Shown here: positions 13,401 to 26,027 of the stretch, piece by piece
How the letters are laid out: the number at the start of each line of letters is the position of its first letter
How positions within the stretch are numbered: the first letter of the stretch is position 1
Assembly (NCBI GenBank): GCA_921293015.1
Contig: OV121085.1
Span: 14,409,731 to 14,473,730 of the forward strand
From: Phorcus lineatus
Taxonomy: Eukaryota; Mollusca; Gastropoda; Trochida; Trochidae
Reading direction: 5' to 3'
Length of the DNA stretch: 64,000 nucleotides
Translations under genes and position numbers: made by a program
The notes under the pieces: generated by a model
Told to the model about the DNA's origin: nothing
Seen by the model: only the letters and a program-made list of their open reading frames with translations
Database searches by the model: none

Positions 13401-14550
13401 GAGATAATTATTACCTAATTAGGAGTTAGTATCTCCTATAACGAAAAAGTATCAACTAATTAGGAAATAGCTATGTCATAAGTAGGACTTAGTCATCTCC
13501 TAATTGGGTGATAACTAAGTCCTAATAAGAACTTAATTATCACCTAATTAGGAGTTACTACCTGCTAATTAGGAGTTACTATCTCCTAATTAGGTGATAG
13601 TATCAACTAATAAGGAAATAGTATCTCCTAATTAGGTGATATATCTCCTAATTAGGTGATACTTAAGTCCTAATTAGGAAATAGTTATGTCCTTAGTAGG
13701 ACTTAGTTATCTCCTAATTAGATGTTAATTAAGTCCTAATGAGGGGTTACTCATCTCCTAATTAGGCGTTAATATCTCCAAATTAGGAGATAAAAAAATT
13801 TGACTGTGGCACTAGGTGCTTCTACAAATTAGAAGGATGATTTATACCATTGAATTTTCAAAAGATTATTTCACTATTTTTACATCTTCGCAGAGCCCGA
13901 TAATTCCCATGGTCCTCTCTCCTTATCATTCCTACTTCTCTGACAGGGAAAAGAGATTTGAAAGCGGTAATGAAGTTGTTTAATATTGTTATCGTTTGAG
14001 AAAATTAAATTAGTCTTCAAAGGAATTTTGTGAATTTATTTAGTATATTCAAAAAAAATTGAATTATCGTCTCTATTAGTCTTAAATATTTTTAAAATCC
14101 CTTCTTCGTTGTGTGCCAACTGCGATAATGTGGACTTTAAATGATTTTACAAATATTTTGCATTTACGACGTAATAATATAAGCATACCTATGTTTCTAA
14201 AAAATCATTTTATCCGTTAATAATTTTTCAATAATCGAGCTCTTAATCATTCACGCGGCTATCATTATCTATCTTTTTTTTCAAATTATTATCATCGTTA
14301 TTTTTGAGTACTTGGTATTTCATGTTTAAATATATCTGACTGCCATGAAGTGAAAATTGTATGTTGAATTTTTTTTTACGATATGCTAAATCAAGCAAAA
14401 AATATAAAATCATAAATTCGTTTTTCAGGAAAATCTATCATGACCTGTCTTCAACCCGTGTCAACAGTGGGCCTTACGTCTGACGATGTTGAGGAACTTT
14501 CCATGAAAGTGCGATATCAAATGCTTAAAATATACACCAGAAAATCATAA
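7478..14550 (+). CDS. 1-acyl-sn-glycerol-3-phosphate acyltransferase-like, copy 1
   Basis: There are six exons with GT..AG borders: 7478-7656, 9158-9291, 11057-11235, 12579-12677, 13894-13966 and 14429-14550. Together they give 786 nt, a 261-residue protein, the normal AGPAT size. The enzyme family adds a fatty acyl-CoA to lysophosphatidic acid at the ER membrane, making phosphatidic acid. Two hydrophobic N-terminal segments are followed by RGRTVKNAR, as in AGPAT1/2. Motif I is NHGSFLD (His97, Asp102), the FPEG core of motif III is at 170-173, and motif IV is PIIP near 199. The start was chosen as the only ATG giving the N-terminal helix. Two oddities: motif II reads GHIFINS and lacks the usual Arg, and motif III reads FPEGRIS rather than FPEGTR. 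Activity or substrate choice may therefore have changed. A tandem paralogue follows at 17971. Confidence 0.88.
7660..8106. repeat. (CAT/ATC)n microsatellite
   Basis: A trinucleotide array of ATC/CAT type, interrupted in its first half and purer from about 7920 to 8106, begins only a few bases after the splice donor of acyltransferase exon 1. Long reading frames through it (poly-His, poly-Asp/Met, Ile-rich) are translations of the repeat, not genes. Confidence 0.9.
9506..10025. mobile_element. MITE with about 48-bp TIRs and 10-bp target duplication (Mutator-like)
   Basis: The left end reads CATCTTGTCTCAGGGTA and the right end is its near-perfect inverted copy. Homology runs about 48 bp, including the GACGTAAAGCTAACG block. 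The direct repeat GACACAACCT flanks it at 9496-9505 and 10026-10035. There is no coding capacity. Long TIRs with a 9-10-bp duplication point to a Mutator-like family. It lies in intron 2 of acyltransferase copy 1. Confidence 0.75.
11372..12050. mobile_element. MITE with about 90-bp TIRs enclosing a second palindrome
   Basis: The outer arms share GGGAC..TATCGCCGAAAA at the ends and TATCTCTTCTTTAT further in. They are inverted to each other over about 90 bp. The flanks carry the direct repeat TGTGGAAATATT at 11360-11371 and 12051-12062. Inside, about 11488-11695 forms a second inverted repeat (arms with CCCTATGTATTCCGAT). It sits in intron 3 of acyltransferase copy 1. No ORF is present. Confidence 0.75.
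13135..13835. mobile_element. MITE with an internal CTAATTAG palindrome array
   Basis: The ends are inverted repeats of about 35 bp (GAAGCAYCCTAGTGCCACAG type, with one indel, then a T run). Between them, about 13175-13792, is an array with spacing near 20-24 bp of the 8-bp palindrome CTAATTAG. I count about 19 exact copies plus variants such as CTAAATAG, each flanked by TC/GA-rich spacers. It lies in intron 4 of acyltransferase copy 1, with no coding potential. No clear target duplication was found. Confidence 0.75.
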
Positions 14551-17500
14551 CCTCTTGAGGAAAGATCTATTCAGAGATTTGTGTGTTTTTGCAAATCGTA
14601 ATCAGAATGCCTGTATTAGCGTTAATTGCGCCAAGTATATCTAGGCGCAGATTCTGTTAAACTGAGGCTAAGAAAATTGAAAACCATTTTAACCAAAAAT
14701 CCAAGATCCTTTTGAAAAAACTTGCATATGCTCCCGAAAAATTACGCCTCGTCTTAAATTATATGTACATGTAAGTAGCAAGACGATATATTTTTACGGT
14801 GCCATTGATATCTATATGTATATACATATTATATATACAGGCTATATTACATAAGTTAGTCTACAAATATTTCAAAGTTTAAATTACTGTACGTCCGGCC
14901 GTTCATTTTAGTCTAGACTTAGACGAGAATATTACTTATATAACAGATTTCATTTATATCTCTTGAAAGTTCATTTATGGTTTTGGATGTCAATTGCAAA
15001 GTCGTCATGGCAACGCACGTGTAATTGTATCTTCTCGTGTTAAAAGTGACGCAGACGTCTCTTTGCCCAAGTTGTTGTTTGTTACGTAAGTTAAAACATC
15101 TTTATAAATGTGTTGCAAATAAACTTTTTTTAAATATTGACTTGTTAAATGATGCTTCAAAATATATTGATATGATGCTTTCACAGGGCTAAGATTCGAA
15201 AACAACTTGTCGAAAAAACAGTTTTATATATTAATGGCAGGCCCTATCCTAACAGTGGTGGGATTACCGAGAAGATTTTTAAAAGTATCTAATTTTTCAA
15301 ATTAACTGTTTTGAGAAAACTGTACACTCAGTTATGAATATTTGGTCCTTTACAAGCACTTTCAAAAAGATGTTTGTGAAAACAGCATGGCATTTTGGTT
15401 TCTTGCTCTATTGCCAAAGTAGTGCTGACGTTCAAATGACCTCTTTTAATCAGGAGAGGCATATCGTTTAAATATTAAAATCCGAATTTATTCAAAATTT
15501 CATATCTTGATCAAGTATAATACAAATAACCACTAAAAACATCAGTTTATCTTCATTGCGTAAGGTACGCGTTTAGACGGTGCATTTTTGTAAATAGCAT
15601 ATGGGTATGGCTTGCAACGAATTCTGACCCACGACATTCTTTACCAGTGTTGTGGTACAAACGCTCCTCAGTCTGGAAATATAAAAGCCGTTCCGACGTT
15701 TTCATTCAAAACGCCTCAGTTATAATTATATTCGCATGCTTTCGGAAAGCTAAACTTAATATCGAATGTAAACTTCGCACTTTGAGTCTTCCTTACAGAA
15801 CACTTTCGCCTTATTTAGCGTTTGCAACCTTGCATAGCCCAGTGTGACAACATACATCTATAATCCATGCATCCGATGTTTTCATTGGCTGAAAAATTGC
15901 AAGGTACTTTATGTTGCAAAATTTTGCCGCTAGTGGAAGCTGCCGGAAGTTCGAGACGGCCTCGTATGAGAACAGACATTATATAGGAATATATGACCGA
16001 GATATCTATGTGAAGAGAGTAGCTAAGATGTGTTCAACAAATTTCACCGCGTGACCGCAACCTTTCAGCGATTCAATTTGGAAATGTAAATTTCATAATT
16101 TCATGTATTCGAGATATTTATCGTGAAGGAATATCTTGAAATCCCCTATTCTCAATTACCTTTTGTTCTTCCTGTTATAAATACAACATAATTGGTTATT
16201 TTACGTACGCTTCTATTAACCCTGCCGTGATACAAACTGTTGGAGTTCATATACACATTCGACGCGTCACCATATCATATTCGATCCACCTTCTCAACTT
16301 GAAATACACACAGATTCTAACATCGTATTTTGTAAGGCATAACTTTGTGTTAAAATAATGAATACTGATGAAGTAATTAAAAAATATACACAAACTTTAG
16401 TTTTATTTACAATTCCGTTATTTTGATAAATTTATTCATGGTGAAATTTAGCGCAAATTCTTTGGGTTTTTCTCCATTGCGCTATAAATTGCCCTAAGAA
16501 ATACGACTCTGAATAAACTTGATATACGATTGATTGTAGCCTACTACAAACATTTACAAAATACACGCCTCTAAATCACTTAAAGTTTGTCCTTGGCATT
16601 GTTGGTCAACCTTCGTTTTTTTTCAATGGAATTTATTTAAAGTTGTATAGCAACATGCATGTATCTTCCTTTTAGCGTGTTTGTTGTTCTGAAATAAGCT
16701 TTTGTTTTTAACTGCCTTAAACTGCATTGTCATTTATGATAGATTCGTAGTCGCCTAAACCAAACACGAAATGCGTGGATTAACTTACTGAGGACAATAA
16801 CTACAATATGTAAAAGCTGCACCTAATGACCCTTCGGGCACTCTGTTTGCTGAGAGTGACAAATATAACATAGACTATCTCCAAGTCTCTTAAATTATTC
16901 CGGCTGCATTTACTTCAAAAATATAAATCCAAAACTTATTTGAAAAGCAGATTCTAATCTTTCAGTGAGCCATGTGATTATATTCAAAATTCAGGAAATG
17001 AGCCAAAGGGAAATACGATTGTTTTACATAAAACAAGACGAGTTAATTTGCAATAGTCTATGAATCGGGTTAAAGGATAGTCCCAATTTACCTAAAAATA
17101 ACTATTTCCTGTTTCTCTTTTCCTTTCCTTCAATTTTCAGTTTAATTGAATGTTATAAATAATACTATCATAAAATAACTTGAAAATGTGATTAAATTGA
17201 CCCTGAGGGTTTTTAGGGCATCAGAGGTCGCTCAAACAACAGTCAATTTTCAAAATAAATTCTCTTTTTCAAGAATATCTTTTTTCAGCGGAAATCAGTA
17301 AGAGCAGATGTGGATGCGTTTCACTAAAAATTAACTATATAATACCTGTAAAGTTATCTGTAGACATTTATATAAGTCTAGGCAATATTTCATTAAATAA
17401 CCATTTCCTTAATATAATATTTTTGGTCTTTCTTTTAAGTTGATCCATTCTATCGGGAAATTCTAGGCTTGCTAAATGAATTCATACACTATATAAACAG

Positions 17501-17970
17501 CTCCATTGTTATACAGTTATCGAATATTGTATTCCCGAAGTATGTTCAAGTTCAGAAAAGCAAGTCTAGATAACAGAAATAAATATGAGTTCCCTGGCTT
17601 CCTTGATATTTTTATAACAATCTTAATTAATTAGGCTTTGAGAGACCGAATGTCAGTCTTGTGATGGTCTACGGAGCAAAATACGTATGGAGACTTTACT
17701 AATCGCATTACTTATATCATATGCAATAACATAATCACCACACTGGACTGGCTGACGACCAGTCGGCTCACGACACGCACTCGCGGCTCAAGCACAACGC
17801 ATACATTCCCAGCCTCATGGATGAAATCAATATATCCCCAGACTGGAAATAGGTCAACAGCTGAACTGAAGACTTTCGTCGCGCAAGGCTCTGCATTCTG
17901 ACACTGTTGTGCCACCATAGTTTAGGGATCTAACACCGTTGTTCTTGTTGCGTTTACGTCCGCGAGAAGG
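14551..17970. other. intergenic, between the two acyltransferase genes
   Basis: AT-rich spacer. I see no exon, RNA gene or transposon end that I can support. The promoter of the second acyltransferase should lie in its right part. No TATA-type element could be singled out. Confidence 0.6.
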
Positions 17971-20213
17971 ATGTCATGGTATGTGTACATCGGGATTGCG
18001 CTCGGTGTTTACATTTTGTGCAGTGTCAACGGCTATGCAAGATTCATTGCCAAGCTATTCTGCTACTACATGACCCTTATCACCATATCGATACCGGTTG
18101 TCATCTGTGCGCTCTTCAGGCCCTGCCATGTGGATAATATCAGGTGAGTTCGTGTAAGGGCCATAATTACCTTTGACATGCCTTGTGTTTTTGCCTATCG
18201 TTATTTTATGTCGAATGTCTGAAACCCGAAAATATTTTGCTCGGTAATGTATGTTGCACTGACGTGTTTGTGTGTAATGTATACATTCCATGAAGGTCAA
18301 GTTCACTGCATACCTATAGGTCTGTGTTATATCGGAAGATCGCTATGTTTTGGCAAACGGAAATAGCGAAACTTCGAGTAAATCATTGCTCATGTAGGAA
18401 TGGACGTTACTTGACTAAGTCACTGTGCATCCACTGATGCGGTATTCACGGACAAGGAAGATGGGGCATCGTGACCTTGTGTTTGAATGGCAGCTCAACG
18501 AACAACCGCCTGAGAATAGCCCGAGGCTCTAAGAAAACTCGCTCTACCGTCCCAAAAGTAGTTTGCCCTAAGCTACGTAACCTGACCCGTACAGGTGAAA
18601 ATGGACTAAGCTACTAGTCTTATGCATAATGTGCTATTCACAGTCGTCTATCAGGTCAACTAGTTGAAAGGCTACACATAGAATAGGCCTGTTGTCAGTG
18701 CTACTGACTAGCCAACATATAAATTTCACGGTACCTTGACTTTGTTTATTTACAGTCCAGCTCACCTATTTCTAAAAAAAGTTGTCTTTGGCATGATTTT
18801 AATTGTCAATGTTCCTTCCACAATGTTAATTTTTATTTATTATTGTCATTATATAGGTGATTGGAGTACGTAATTACTATCCTTGCGTAATGACATATAA
18901 TATGTTCTTTGTCTACTGGATAATTAAGTCTTGTTCTGTCCGATTGCAGATTACATAATTTTCAAGTTCACAAAGGTTCCTGTGTGAAGCTACATCATTT
19001 GTTAATCAAATTAATTTTTGCTGAAGCTCATACATCACTATGTGGCAGTATGTAGGCCTCTTCGTTATTAATTTGTAATAGAGCCACTCTGTGATTTTCA
19101 TAACATATTATTTACCTTTGATACGAACCTAAAGGTTATATGTGGTGATAAAACATCTGAACTTTTCATGTCCAAAACATATATATGACAAATACTAGTT
19201 TTCAATGAAAATCGAAAAGCAGCCTTATAAATGCACAGAGGTGTAGATATCACGATCAATATACAGGGATACTAGTTATATAACCTAACAAACTCTATCA
19301 ACTCCTAACTGCACTCTTGGCTGTTTTAGATAAGATTCAAAAATTACATTTGACCATTTGACGCGCGCCACTGTCCGGTTTTCGATCATAATTGCTACGT
19401 TCTACCATCATATTGTCACTGTAAAAAAAACAATAAGCTTTAAAATGTGTCTTTTTGGTAGCTGTCGATACTTTGCGATCAAATGACACCATTGATTAAG
19501 TTTGGCATATATGACTCCAACAACTCATGATCACGGAGTGGCTCTTTAAGTGTTGACAAATCCGCTTTCGTAGAACTACGTTTTCTTTTTCATTCACAAA
19601 ACAACTGCCCACGTTACGATCACGTTATGTGTTAGTTGGGTCTAGAGATCGTGACTACAGCATAAACTCAATATTGATTTCAGCTTGTTGAGGTAAAGGA
19701 TGGCTGAAATCCGATCAAGTGGTATTGATTTCAGCCAACACATGATCATATCCTGTGTTAATTTGACACGACCCCAGCTGACACGGATTTTATTACTTTC
19801 ATAAGTACTAATTGATTAATCAATTACTTCCAATATAAATACCTAGCAATGATATAAGATATAAGGTATAATCACTACAACATTTAATATTGAATGCGTG
19901 TCATCCACGTGTTTCATAACTTTAATTTTGATCAAAACACGTAAAAAATTGTAAAAAAATATTTTCACACAGGAACCTTTGTGAACTTGAAAATTATGTA
20001 ATCTGCAACCGGACAGAACAAGACTAAATTATCCAGTAGACAAAGAACATATTATGTCATTACGCAAGGATATAGTAATTACGTACTCCAATCACCTCAG
20101 GCTCCTTCTAATGCATGACTAGTGTATCCTAAGCTATCCAATTGCGTTTGACATTATCAATTTGACTTTAATATTAAGTTTAATGATAAGAGGTGAAATA
20201 TTTATCATTAATG

Positions 20214-20287
<74 letters not shown>

Positions 20288-23200
20288 TCATTTATCATCC
20301 AAAGCTGTGTCCCACAGGAGATATCGCTTGTGGTAGGTCAAATTATATTTCCTAGGAGATATCGTTTTAACAGTAGATTTTTAACAATGCCCTGTTACAG
20401 TCAAGTTTATATGACATATCACAATGCCATGACGTCATAAACATGACGACTTCACAATGCTATACTCTAATCAACTCGTGTTGATATATTTGATATCAGA
20501 ATACACTTTGGTGAGATTCTCTCTATATATGCATCATCCAGAAAGCATTCACGTCACGTTAAATTAATGCTATTAACTCGCTATCTGTCGTCGTGATATA
20601 TTGTATTTAATGAGGAGTAATTGGGTGATAATCATAATGTTCATTATTACTCATTAGTCAATATATTTTATTTCATTACACACATATATATATATATATA
20701 CGAGGTCACAGTAAAATTATGTAAATGAAATGTTCCTAGAACCTTTATTACCTGTTAGCTGGTCGGAATAGTTCCTTTATTTAACCCAAGGTCAAATTAA
20801 AAAATATGCATGTATTTCATATTAAAGATACACTCCGTGAGTTGTTATTGTCACATATGTGAAGCTTTATAAATGATGGCATTCAAATGAGAAGTACCCA
20901 GTGTTGTTGTAAAGTATCATTTCAAGGCTAATCGTTTTCTTCATAGTGGCAATATGAAGGCATAAAGTCGCGATTGTGATCGAAAACCGGACAATGGCGA
21001 ACGTCAATTGGGAATTTAGCCAAACGTACTTTTGGAAACTTATTTTAGCCAGTCAGAAATAAAATTAAGTTAGTTCATTTTCCATGTATCAAAATAGACT
21101 GTACATGTGATTTCAGTCATCAGTGCTCCAGATATTTTTATAACCTATTGAATATTTAATCACTGAATTAATTGCCAGTGTGTATAATCAATTCTGATAG
21201 TTATTTATTAAAATGTTATTCCTCCGATTTCTGGCAATTGAGTACTATATGTAACAAAAGTTTTATATGAATGGGACTAATAAACATTGGTGTTACCTAA
21301 AGTGTATTGGACATTTTGAAAGCAAGACCAACTAGTTATTTATACTGTAATGCCATTTTGAAAGAGTTCAAATGTTTTTTCTGTTGAACTGTAATGTCGT
21401 CATCGCGTTGAATAACTAGATAAAATCTAGTATAGTTAATCTGCATTCTCTCATGATTGTTTGACGGCTTGGTGAAATGACTGTTGTACTGTCAACTGTG
21501 AATCTATGAATATTTATCATTAATTGAATTCATTCATTGAATTCTTTTATAATAGGAGCATCGATTATCATTCGAAAAACAAATAAGTGTTATTGAGACT
21601 TGTTTTCCACAAACAAATCTTGTTTTGAAGTTTTATGAGATCCTTAACAAGCTTTAAACAATGTAGAAAATCGATCCATGCGTCACAGTGTTTACAAACT
21701 AATTCGTACAGTACGCAAAATTTTGCAGAATTACGCTTGATTCATTAGCACGCGACATTGTCCGGTTTTCGATCACAAGTCACAACTTGAACCCGTTTAT
21801 TGTAGCTATTCTGAACTTATTGGTTGGAGGCCCCAACGGCCTCCAACCATCTTAACAGCTGAAATTATTTCTATATTACAGTTGGAATTTTCAAAGGAAC
21901 TTTCAACCAATCATATATAGCCTCTTTGTATTTCGGCAATATCGTAAACCAATGAACACATCTGTATCAAATTGAGAACCACGTGACCATGTGGGCATTC
22001 CGAAATAATTGGCAACCTTTAATACGGAAACGATTGTCTCTGCAAATCTCAAAATTTAAAGGGAACAGTGGTGTTTAAGAATAAAAAAGACAGTATAATT
22101 AGACGCGTAAATGTCACATGAAAGGTTAGAAAACTCTATTCCATGTTAGTAAAACCCCCTCCTTTACAACGGCACACGAGAGAAACAAGCGGCTACAAGT
22201 CGATAAGTCATAAAGGCGAGTCAATTTGTGGGATATCGCTTCGTGACAGACAAACAGAGGTAGTGAACTATGCTTTAGATTTTAATTTAATATATCTTGT
22301 ACTGGCAATTTTTGAGAGTTGAGAAACAATTAGTTATACATATGGATTTATGAATTTGCAAAAGAGTCGAACACTTTGTGCGGTCCTGGACGCTATCAAT
22401 TGTGACCTATATTCTAAAAATAGATGTATTTCCAAGGGATAAATCGGTGACTGTTGTTTAAAACAGAACTGTATAGATCTATTTATAACTGCAAGTTTGC
22501 CTGACTATTCTATTATTTGATGCTATGAACAAATAATTGTATAACTTTTTCTAAATAAAAGATAAAATGAAGGTCTTTTATTCTATTAATGGCCTTAATC
22601 TACTTATTTGCTGTAATGAAAATCCTATCCTATTTGTACCCTATGATTTCGCAGTATTTCTTAGCCTGACAAGGGTGCCTCCAACTTAGCCTTTTTAAAG
22701 GCTTTTCTTGTATGCACTAAGATGATAATTTTCATAAACAACCACTATTTCTCGATGGAATAGCTTCATTAAAGTTTCAAATCTTTTATTCCAAAGACGC
22801 AAATAAACTCTGTGCCCCTTTAAGATCAGATAACCAAGCCGTTTCATTTCGCGCAGGACCGTTTGTTCTAAGGAAGGAGACAAAGTTAAATCAGCAAAAC
22901 CTGTTTTCCTGGGAAAAAAAAGTTGTTAAATTTTTTTTATGTTATTCCTTTTCAGCTGGGCTTATCCTACATGCAGTTTACTTACAAGGGTTTTGGGGAT
23001 TAGGATAGAACTTAGAGGGAAGGACATTATTCCTAAAGACAAGCCCTGCATCATCGTCAGCAACCACCAAACAATGATGGACGCACTAGGTAAGTGATAT
23101 GCACTGTTAAATCTCTTTAAACTTGTCATAACTGATGATGAAACTTGACAAGAAAATATTACACGTATTTCAATTTAGTTTTCAACGAGTTTCTTTTGCT

Positions 23201-25868
23201 GATATATTCTATATAATTATGTATGATGGCAAACCCAAGTTCTGTTTCTGTAACATTGTAAGCTGTTCTTCGGATTGACATGTTTTGCGGATAGACCATC
23301 AATATTCAGTGATAATGTCAGGGATTTTAAAAAATGAAAAATCTTTTTGATTTGAATTGTTTAAAGCGTGTAAACATTGCTGCCTCTAAGGTGAAAATAT
23401 ACAAATCGATGTTATGAAAGACCTCATTTTGGCAGCTGTAAACATTTAATTTCATTTTTCATTTTTACCAAGCAAACGGTGTTAAATATTATAGTATATC
23501 ACATATTATAAATTCTTTAATAGATATGTACCCCCGTTGCATTACGAGGGAAATATTTTTTTCGCAGCCGTATGAGGTACATGTAGGGCTGAAAGAGTTG
23601 GAATATCTCAATAACTATTCGCTTGATACCTCTCTTTTATTCTGCACTTTTGGGGCACATTATAAGCAAGGTTCCGATCGATAATGGAGCGGGATAGTGC
23701 AGTGGTTGGCTCGTTCGGCTTCGGATCAAGAGATCGTGTTCGAATCCCGCCAGGGGCTCGGCAACCTAGTCTGCGGTAGTGAACTGATCTACACGCAGTA
23801 AGGTTTGGGTGCAATGATACACTGAATTTCAGCACAGAACTACCCATGGTTCCCTAGTTCAGGCGGATGCTCGCTGGTTTCACCGCAATGCATAGGCTCA
23901 ATGGTGTTGCGGGCGTTCTATAAGTGAAATACTCGATATTTCGATAGTTATTTTCCCGTCATGCAGGGTGAATATCCCGAATAGGCTATTAAAGCTGATT
24001 TGAATGAGATTAAAGGTCTTTTTCACCAGCTTGTTTTCAAATAGCTAGGTGTATATTTGTCATTGGTTATCACGTTTTATTATTTTCATTTATCATTCCC
24101 ATATTTTTAGGAATCAGTGCATTCAACCTACGGTCGCTGACGTGGCTCGGTCGCAAAGAGAACCTGTTTTTCTATGGACCAGTTGGATTGGCTTTCTGGC
24201 TGTGTGGTGGAATCCACATTAATAGGGGAAACCCTGAAAGCACGAAACGAACATTGGCAGAATGCGTAGAAACAATGAAAGAAAAACGTGTAAGTAATTG
24301 TTTCAATAATGTTTCAGAAATACGAGAAAAATTTATATTTATCTCTCTATCGAAGTGCGGGTTTTAAGCAATCAAAAACGTAAGATTATTCCTTAAATAA
24401 TATATCATGAATTGAGTAATTTAAATTCTAACTGGTGTTTAATTGTCAAAGTAAGTACAGTCGATAGATATTTTTAAGTAAGTTAACTTTGACTTTATGT
24501 TTTATCTAAGTCTACTCTAACCGATATCTGTTCCGTGCGAAAACTCTGACAGATATCCTATCATTAAATCAAGTTTATTTCGTAAGAGGCCTTAGTCCCA
24601 CGTACAATACAAAAACAAACAAATGAATGATCGTTTCCAGAGATATGAGATTTAAGAACTTTGATGATTTTTTTAACGATCGATATGGTTGTTTATTTTT
24701 CCATTGTCGCTTATCAGATTGCACATGCAAGTAGTTTTGCTCGACATATTTTCAAATCAATGAATCAATTATTATAATCTTTAAAACGAAAAGTTGTACG
24801 TTTAAAATTGAAGGTAAAACATACCCTAATGATTTGCTGTTTCATCAATTTGCTACTTATGATTCTATTAGTTATTAAATTCATATCGCTTTACAGATAA
24901 AGCTCTGGATCTTTCCTGAAGGAGGCTTTGCTGATAAATCTCGATTATGGAACTTTAAAAAGGGTGCTTTCAACATGGCAGTTCAAGCACAGGTATCATC
25001 ATTAAAGAAATACGACTTTTCACTGTATAAACATATTAGGTATTCAGTTTTACTAGCTTTGTTATGATCTTGATTTCTGAAAATAGATAGCCAAAAAAAA
25101 ATTAAAGTTGAAAATTTTTATTTTTTTTATTTAACGTTTTCGATAGAGAGGGAGTTGGTGAATGTGTCAAATATCATATTTGAAAATTTATTAATATTTT
25201 CTTATATTCCAGATTCCCATCATACCTGTCGTATACTCTTCTTTTAGCAATTTCTTCAGCGAAGACGAGTGGCGTTTCGATAGTGGTGAGACGATAAATG
25301 AAATCATGTTTATACTGCAACTGCTTTACCTGTCATCATAAAGATTAAAAACGGTTAAAATCCCTGCGGTTCAAGAGCTGTTTCATACAGTTCGAGATCA
25401 ATATGATATATCCTCACTCCTATCGTGGTTCTATTGAAGCGTTAGTAAAATATCTGAATTCGTTTATATCATTCAGGAAATTCATTTTCAAAGCCATGAT
25501 TTGAACTTTCATGAGGCATGTCAGGTGGTAGTTTCCAAACCGACTTCATGTATTCCTTTGGTTCCATATTGTGAATTACATTTCACTTACATCGACCAAG
25601 ATTGGTAATCGAAGTGTATTGGGATCATTGTGCCGTAAGGATTATGTAAGTTAATAACTTTTTATAAATGTAGCTGAAGTCACGTCTCTTTCTTAAGTAA
25701 TATATAAAATAATAATTTTGCGTTTCAGGTAAACTAATTCTCCAGGTGCTACCCCCTGTGTCTACCGAAGGACTCTCTCACGGTGATGTGCCGGAACTTA
25801 CTGATAGAATTAGAGACAATATGAAGGAGGTTTTCAAAGAACTTTCCACGGAAGCTGCCCAATCTTAG
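17971..25868 (+). CDS. 1-acyl-sn-glycerol-3-phosphate acyltransferase-like, copy 2
   Basis: The exons are 17971-18143, 22956-23089, 24111-24289, 24897-24992, 25213-25285 and 25729-25868, totalling 795 nt and a 264-residue protein. The introns sit at the same phases as in copy 1, and exons 2, 3 and 5 have exactly the same lengths (134, 179, 73 nt), which proves tandem duplication. The expected role is acylation of lysophosphatidic acid in the ER membrane. Visible features are two N-terminal hydrophobic stretches, motif I NHQTMMD (His95, Asp100), motif II GGIHINR with Arg141 kept, the motif III core FPEG at 168-171, motif IV IPIIP, and the C-terminal LPPVSTEGL block typical of AGPATs. Motif III continues GFAD instead of TR. 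The start ATG is at the head of the helix, and the splice phase to exon 2 (AG|C) agrees. It is more canonical than copy 1, and intron 1 is large and full of repeats. Confidence 0.88.
18856..20096. mobile_element. foldback element with 133-bp TIRs
   Basis: 18856-18988 and 19964-20096 are near-perfect inverted copies, beginning GGTGATTGGAGTACG. No coding frame or convincing target duplication is visible. It lies in intron 1 of acyltransferase copy 2 and contains a second inverted-repeat element. Confidence 0.75.
19078..19548. mobile_element. nested MITE (TIR AGAGCCACTCYGTGA)
   Basis: Short inverted ends (AGAGCCACTCTGTGA and TCACGGAGTGGCTCT) lie inside the larger foldback element. An internal GTCCGGTTTTCGATCA block recurs with small changes near 20980, 21765 and 61410, so this is a multi-copy family in the window. 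Confidence 0.6.
20218..20283. repeat. (TA)n microsatellite
   Basis: About 33 uninterrupted TA units. The Tyr/Ile reading frame through it is an artefact. Confidence 0.95.
20305..20525 (+). repeat. dispersed repeat, copy 1
   Basis: This stretch shares with 26028-26390 the blocks GGAGATATCG, CACAATGCCATGACGTCATAA and a TTTAATATCAGAAGACACT-like block, in the same order and orientation. It is an interspersed repeat family of unknown type. No ends were identified. Confidence 0.6.
21822..21848. other. perfect GC-rich hairpin
   Basis: GGTTGGAGGCC, a 5-base loop, then its exact inverse complement. It is unusual in this AT-rich intron (intron 1 of acyltransferase copy 2). There is no T-run to suggest a Pol III terminator directly after it. 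Confidence 0.6.
23685..23990 (+). mobile_element. tRNA-derived SINE
   Basis: A Pol III box A (TAGTGCAGTGG at 23695) and box B (GTTCGAATC at 23738) are correctly spaced in a tRNA-like head that ends in CCCGCC. A non-tRNA body follows, and a TCGATATTTCGATAG tail closes it. It lies in intron 2 of acyltransferase copy 2. It is not a functional tRNA, because no full cloverleaf with CCA-side acceptor pairing is present. Confidence 0.65.
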
Positions 25869-26027
25869 TTTTAAATGTTCATGATATGTAAATATGTACA
25901 TTTAACTTCATTTTCATCTTGCATCGCAAGGTGAGACAGACCTGCAAAGCCAAATTGACCTTTGTTTGGTGTGTGCCTTGTTCCATCTTGTACTTTTATC
26001 ATCAAAGATTGTGTTCCATGCGCATGA

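Noticed and set aside
20162-20440. 92-codon frame with a Tyr/Ile run.
   Set aside because: It crosses the (TA)n microsatellite.
23685-23760. Possible tRNA gene with good A and B boxes.
   Set aside because: The acceptor stem and anticodon arm do not form a proper cloverleaf, and a SINE body follows.
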